A stretch of 64,000 bases of DNA from Streptomyces aquilus (GTDB lineage: Bacteria > Actinomycetota > Actinomycetes > Streptomycetales > Streptomycetaceae), in NCBI RefSeq assembly GCF_003955715.1, contig NZ_CP034463.1:2418001-2482000 (forward strand), given 5' to 3'. The translations under genes were made by a program, and so were the position numbers. Of this stretch, positions 60,623-64,000 are shown one piece after another (position 1 is the stretch's first letter; each line of letters starts with the position of its first letter). The notes under the pieces are model-generated. The model ran no database searches. It had not been told where the DNA came from and worked only from the letters and a program-made list of their open reading frames with translations.

Positions 60623-61777
60623 ATGCCCAGCGTGACGCACGACGACGCTCCGCTGCTCGCGGACCTCATGCCGTGGTCCGTCGCACCGCCGCGGCTCGGC
60701 CGGGGGTGGCCGGCGGGCCCCGACGCCCCGTCCCTGAAAGCCCGCTGGGACGCGCTGCTGAAGGCCGAGGGGCCGGACCGCGAGGCCCTGTTCGAGCTGA
60801 CACGCTCGCGCACCCTGCGCTCGGCGGTGGGGCAGTTGCCGGGCCGGACCGGCGGCACCGAGAAGCTGGTGCGGGCGACCGGCCCGTGCGCCGAGCCCGT
60901 CCGCGTCCTGTACGCCCCCTTCGACGAACAGTGGTTGATCCCCGACCACCGGCTGATCGACACCGCCCGCCCGGAGTTGTGGCGGGTGGCGGACGACGAC
61001 CAGGTGTTCGTGGCGGAGACGGCGGGCGGCTCCCCGGGCCCGCTGCTGGTCGCCACGTCGCTGTTCCCGCTGCTGCGGCCCGGCCGCGTCCGCCCGCTGT
61101 ACCGCCGCCCCGGCGGCACCGAACCGAACCTGGCACCGGGGCTGTTGGCCCTGCTGGGCGAGCGTCTTGGCCATCGGCCCTCCCCCCTGGACGTCCTCGC
61201 CTGGATCATGACGGCGGTCCGCCCCGACCTTGCCGTCCCGCTGACCGACGACCCCGAACTCTGGGCGCGGGGCGTGGAGTCGGGCCACCGCCTGCTGTGG
61301 CTGATGCGCCGCGACGGCGAACGCCCCAGGCTGCCGGGCGGCCGCCGCCCCTACGTCCGCGCTCCCCTGCCGTCCCGCCCCCTCACCCTGCACTACGACC
61401 GCGACGAGGAGACCCTCCACCTGGACGAGGGCCGCATCTCCCCGGTACCGCCGGAGGCGTGGGACTACGAGGCGGGCGGGGTCCGGGTCCTGGAGGAGTG
61501 GTTCACGGCCCGGACGGCGGAACCCGAGCCGGGCACGCTGGCGGCGATCCGCCCGGCGACCTGGCCCCAGACGTGGACATCGGAACTGCTGGAGCTGATC
61601 ACGGTGTTGGCGTTGCTGGCGGAAGTCGAGCCGCCCCAGGAGGAGTTGACGTCCGTGATCAGGGCGGCGGACCTGCGCCGGGCGGGCGTGCTGCCGGTGC
61701 CGGACTGGGCACGGGGGCCGGCGTCGGTTCTCGGCGGTCACGAAGAGGGCCCCGAGGGTCAACTCACCCTGCTCTAG
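60623..61777 (+). CDS. Type-ISP restriction enzyme recognition-domain homologue, stand-alone
   Basis: About 384 residues. The family's C-terminal specificity region is recognisable: VLYAPFDEQWLIPDHRLIDTARPELWRV (near 93-120), LDVLAWIMTAVRP, and VPPEAWDYEAGGVRVLEEWFTAR. In type ISP (single-chain) restriction enzymes this domain follows a nuclease, helicase and adenine methylase. Here no NPPY methylase motif, Walker A or nuclease precedes it. It is a free-standing DNA-recognition-like protein of unknown task. The ATG at 60623 is the likely start; GTG 60635 is possible. It follows the MITE-like element. Confidence 0.8.
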   Translation: MPSVTHDDAPLLADLMPWSVAPPRLGRGWPAGPDAPSLKARWDALLKAEGPDREALFELTRSRTLRSAVGQLPGRTGGTEKLVRATGPCAEPVRVLYAPFDEQWLIPDHRLIDTARPELWRVADDDQVFVAETAGGSPGPLLVATSLFPLLRPGRVRPLYRRPGGTEPNLAPGLLALLGERLGHRPSPLDVLAWIMTAVRPDLAVPLTDDPELWARGVESGHRLLWLMRRDGERPRLPGGRRPYVRAPLPSRPLTLHYDRDEETLHLDEGRISPVPPEAWDYEAGGVRVLEEWFTARTAEPEPGTLAAIRPATWPQTWTSELLELITVLALLAEVEPPQEELTSVIRAADLRRAGVLPVPDWARGPASVLGGHEEGPEGQLTLL

Positions 61778-61788
61778 CTCACCCTGCT

Positions 61789-62505
61789 TCAGCGCCGCTC
61801 CGGATCGAACGCGTCCAGCACCCGCTCCAACGCCCGCCGGAACACCCCCTCCAGATCGATCGGCCCGCTCTGCTCCATGAACGCCGCCGCCAGCCTCGGA
61901 TACGCGCCGGTCGCCACCTGACTGCCGAGGTAGGCGATCCGCACCGCGTTCTCCTCGTCCTCGGACCAGGGCATCGACCGCGTCCGCTCGGCCGTGGCGA
62001 TCTCGTTCGCGGTGTACGTGGTCACCACCCCGTTGAGCAGCGCGACCAGCTCCGTCTTGGTGGCGTACGGCAGGTCGAGCGGCTCCAGGCACTCCAGGCA
62101 GTGCTCCAGGTAGCGCAGGCTGTTGGGGCTGAACCCGTAGACCCCTGACATCAGCCGCGGCACCCAGGTGTGCCGGTGCATGATCCCGCGCGTCTCCATC
62201 GCGTTGCGGAGCATGTCGGCCCGCCAGTCGCCCGAGGGCTCCCGGATCTCGTGCTCGGCGCCGATCGCGTCGATCATCAGCTCGTACAGGTCCTCCTTGC
62301 GGGGGACGTAGTTGTACAGCGACATGGTCCCGCAGCCCAGCTCGGCCGCGACCCGCCGCATCGACACCCCGTCCAGGCCCTCCGCGTCGGCGATCCGCAC
62401 CGCCGCCGCCGCGATGTCGGCGCGGGTGTACGCCGGCTTCGGCCCACGGCCGGTGCGCTCGGGGCGCGCCCAGATCACTTCGGGTACGGCCGCTCGGCCC
62501 GCCAT
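61789..62505 (-). CDS. TetR-family repressor of the DrrAB-like efflux operon
   Basis: A 238-residue repressor with TetR_C-type C-terminal domain. The helix-turn-helix (about 28-70) reads RADIAAAAVRIADAEGLDGVSMRRVAAELGCGTMSLYNYVPRKEDLYEL. The ATG at 62505 follows GAGGTG. It is divergent from the ABC transporter. Two near-identical 17-bp palindromes, at 62534 and 62577, lie in the intergenic region and in the start of the transporter gene. Pairing with the efflux operon suggests induction by the exported drug. Confidence 0.92.
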   Translation of the reverse strand: MAGRAAVPEVIWARPERTGRGPKPAYTRADIAAAAVRIADAEGLDGVSMRRVAAELGCGTMSLYNYVPRKEDLYELMIDAIGAEHEIREPSGDWRADMLRNAMETRGIMHRHTWVPRLMSGVYGFSPNSLRYLEHCLECLEPLDLPYATKTELVALLNGVVTTYTANEIATAERTRSMPWSEDEENAVRIAYLGSQVATGAYPRLAAAFMEQSGPIDLEGVFRRALERVLDAFDPERR

Positions 62506-62533
62506 CGATCATCACCTCGGCCACCATCCTAGT

Positions 62534-62550
62534 TACGTACAGCGTACGTA
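62534..62550. promoter_or_regulatory. TetR operator O1
   Basis: TACGTACAGCGTACGTA has perfect 7-bp arms around AGC. It lies 29 bp from the TetR start and 18 bp before the transporter start. Confidence 0.88.
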
Positions 62551-62568
62551 GTGCGCTATGGTCGACCC

Positions 62569-63519
62569 ATGACTACTACGTACGCTGTACTTAGTGAGGG
62601 TCTGGAGAAGCGGTTCGGTGAGGTGCGTGCCCTGCGCGGGCTCGACCTGGCCGTCCCGCGGGGCACGGTCTGCGGGGTGCTCGGGCCGAACGGGGCGGGC
62701 AAGACGACGGCGGTACGGCTGCTGACGACGCTGCTGCGCCCGGACGCCGGGTCGGCCAGGGTCGCGGGGCACGATCTGGTCCGCGAGGCCGCGGCCGTAC
62801 GCCGCGCCATAGGCGTGACCGGGCAGTACGCGTCGGTCGACGGGGATCTCACCGGCCGGCAGAACCTGCGGCTGTTCGCCCGGCTGCACCGGATGCGGGC
62901 GCCGAACGAGCGGGCCGCCGAGCTGCTGGAGCGCTTCGGGCTGACCGAGGCCGCCGACCGGCCCGCGTCCACGTACTCGGGCGGGATGCGCCGCCGGCTG
63001 GACCTCGCGGCGAGCCTGGTCCGCCGACCCGAGATCCTCTTCCTGGACGAGCCGACGACCGGCCTCGACCCGGCGAGCCGTAACGCCATCTGGGACGCGG
63101 TGCGCGAGCTGAAGCAGGACGGCACGACGGTCCTGCTGACCACGCAGTACCTGGAGGAGGCGGACCAGCTCGCCGACGACATCGCCCTGGTGGACCGGGG
63201 CCTGGTCGCGCACACCGGATCGCCGGCCCAGCTCAAGGCGGTCATCGGCACCTACGTCGAGGTCGTCGTCGCCGACCCGGAGGTGCTCGTCGAGGCGGCG
63301 GGCGTGCTCGACCGGCTCACCGGCGGACAGCCGACGTTCGACCACGAGCGGCTGGCCGTCGGCGCGGTCACCCGGGACACCACGCTCACGCTGCCCCGGC
63401 TGGTGCGTGAACTGGACGCGGCCGGAGTGCCGTTGCTCGACGCGAGCATCGAACCACCCACGCTGGACGACGTGTTCCTGCGTCTGACGGCCGAGCAGGA
63501 GCAGGAGGTCGCCGCATGA
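62569..63519 (+). CDS. DrrA-type ABC transporter ATPase
   Basis: A 316-residue ATPase of a drug-efflux ABC system. Walker A GPNGAGKTT is at 39-47, signature YSGGMRRRLDLAASL at about 143, Walker B EILFLDEPTTGLDPAS, and the late domain matches daunorubicin-resistance (DrrA) proteins. The ATG at 62569 was chosen. The open frame can extend to GTG 62551, but that would lie inside operator O1 and no ribosome site is seen for either, so a leaderless mRNA is possible. Codons 3-9 are also part of operator O2. It overlaps the permease gene by ATGA. Confidence 0.94.
   Translation: MTTTYAVLSEGLEKRFGEVRALRGLDLAVPRGTVCGVLGPNGAGKTTAVRLLTTLLRPDAGSARVAGHDLVREAAAVRRAIGVTGQYASVDGDLTGRQNLRLFARLHRMRAPNERAAELLERFGLTEAADRPASTYSGGMRRRLDLAASLVRRPEILFLDEPTTGLDPASRNAIWDAVRELKQDGTTVLLTTQYLEEADQLADDIALVDRGLVAHTGSPAQLKAVIGTYVEVVVADPEVLVEAAGVLDRLTGGQPTFDHERLAVGAVTRDTTLTLPRLVRELDAAGVPLLDASIEPPTLDDVFLRLTAEQEQEVAA
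62577..62593. promoter_or_regulatory. TetR operator O2 inside the ATPase reading frame
   Basis: TACGTACGCTGTACTTA is the reverse complement of O1 with one change. It lies in the first codons of the ATPase gene. Centre-to-centre distance to O1 is 43 bp, close to four helical turns. Confidence 0.85.
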
Positions 63520-64000
63520 GCACCCTCGCCTTCGACGGGACGGCCATGCTGGGCCGCCAGCTGCTGCGGGTCCGCAACAACCCGGCGCTGGTGATCCTGA
63601 CCCAGACCATGCCGATCAGCATGCTGCTGTTCTTCGGCTACGTCTTCGGCAGTGCGCTGGCGATGCCGGGCGCGGAATATCGCTCGTTCCTGGTTCCGGG
63701 CCTCCTTGTGGCGACCGCCGCCAACGGGATCATGACCGGCATGTTCCAGGCCGCGCAGGACGTCCACCGGGGCGTGACGGACCGGCTGCGCACCCTGCCG
63801 GTCAGCCGGGCCGCCGTACCGGTGGGACAGGCGACGGCGGACGTGATCGTCACGGCCGTCGGCACGGTGCCGTTCCTGCTCGTCGGGCTCGCGGTGGGGT
63901 GGCGGATCGAGGGGTCGGCGCTCGACGCGGTGGCGGCCGTGGGGCTGTTGCTGCTGTTCCGGTTCGCGTGCACCTGGGCCGGGATCTTCCTCGGGCTGCT
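63516..64000 (+). CDS. ABC-2 type (DrrB-like) permease, 3' partial
   Basis: The ATG at 63516 overlaps the ATPase stop. The first 161 residues read MSTLAFDGTAMLGRQLLRVRNNPALVILTQTMPISMLLFFGYVFG and include three to four hydrophobic segments and the DVHRGVTDRLRTLPVSRAAV loop found in ABC-2 drug permeases. The gene runs off the window. It is the membrane partner of the ATPase upstream. Confidence 0.92.
   Translation, partial: MSTLAFDGTAMLGRQLLRVRNNPALVILTQTMPISMLLFFGYVFGSALAMPGAEYRSFLVPGLLVATAANGIMTGMFQAAQDVHRGVTDRLRTLPVSRAAVPVGQATADVIVTAVGTVPFLLVGLAVGWRIEGSALDAVAAVGLLLLFRFACTWAGIFLGL

Overview
The window looks like chromosomal DNA of a Streptomyces or a very close relative. It has very high GC with strong third-position G/C bias, two chaplin genes, many TetR and GntR regulators and GTG starts. 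From memory, the order chpC, chpH, gluconate genes, soxR, CitMHS, hmgA matches the SCO1674 to SCO1719 stretch of S. coelicolor. Most of it is therefore core Streptomyces chromosome with a few inserts.

Layout. (1) 1-5.6 kb: a RecD2-like protein that has lost its ATPase motifs, two small conserved proteins, a cell-wall-anchored long chaplin, a short chaplin with a sigma-BldN-like promoter, and an M20 peptidase. (2) 5.8-11.9 kb: tRNA-Leu(GAG) with its terminator, then a 1283-residue Pls/PosA-type single-module synthetase whose hand-read specificity code is close to that for lysine. It is translationally coupled to an M1 metallopeptidase and a SEC-C/YchJ-like protein. This is the strongest candidate for an unusual system: a cationic homo-poly(amino acid) synthetase with a putative degrading enzyme. 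(3) 11.9-14.8 kb: gluconate repressor, kinase and permease. (4) 14.8-24.7 kb: a secreted protein that runs into a 45-bp tandem repeat array at the 3' end of a cytochrome b gene, a sulfite-oxidase-fold protein, transporters, NUDIX and DUF202 proteins, and a histidine-rich small protein. (5) 24.9-31.3 kb: a TetR-controlled acyl-CoA regulon with a split ACAD10/11 pair, FadD and an SDR. (6) 31.4-39.8 kb: exported hydrolases (NamZ-type muramidase, penicillin-acylase-like protein), a BKACE enzyme and an RNA ligase. (7) 39.8-48.5 kb: SoxR and two further TetR-operator systems around MaoC, acyl-CoA dehydrogenase, alcohol dehydrogenase and aldehyde dehydrogenase, plus a MITE-like element. (8) 48.5-58.2 kb: an orphan MsiK-type ATPase, a class F sortase with a possible surface substrate, MFS and citrate transporters, and a molybdopterin oxidoreductase with TetR and lipoprotein genes. 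(9) 58.3-64 kb: hmgA, a GntR regulator, a second MITE copy, an orphan type-ISP recognition domain, and a TetR/DrrAB-type efflux operon whose operator lies inside the ATPase reading frame.

Several TetR genes sit beside palindromes that recur at distant promoters in the window. That lets four small regulons be proposed from sequence alone. All function calls come from reading motifs by eye; no database search was run.
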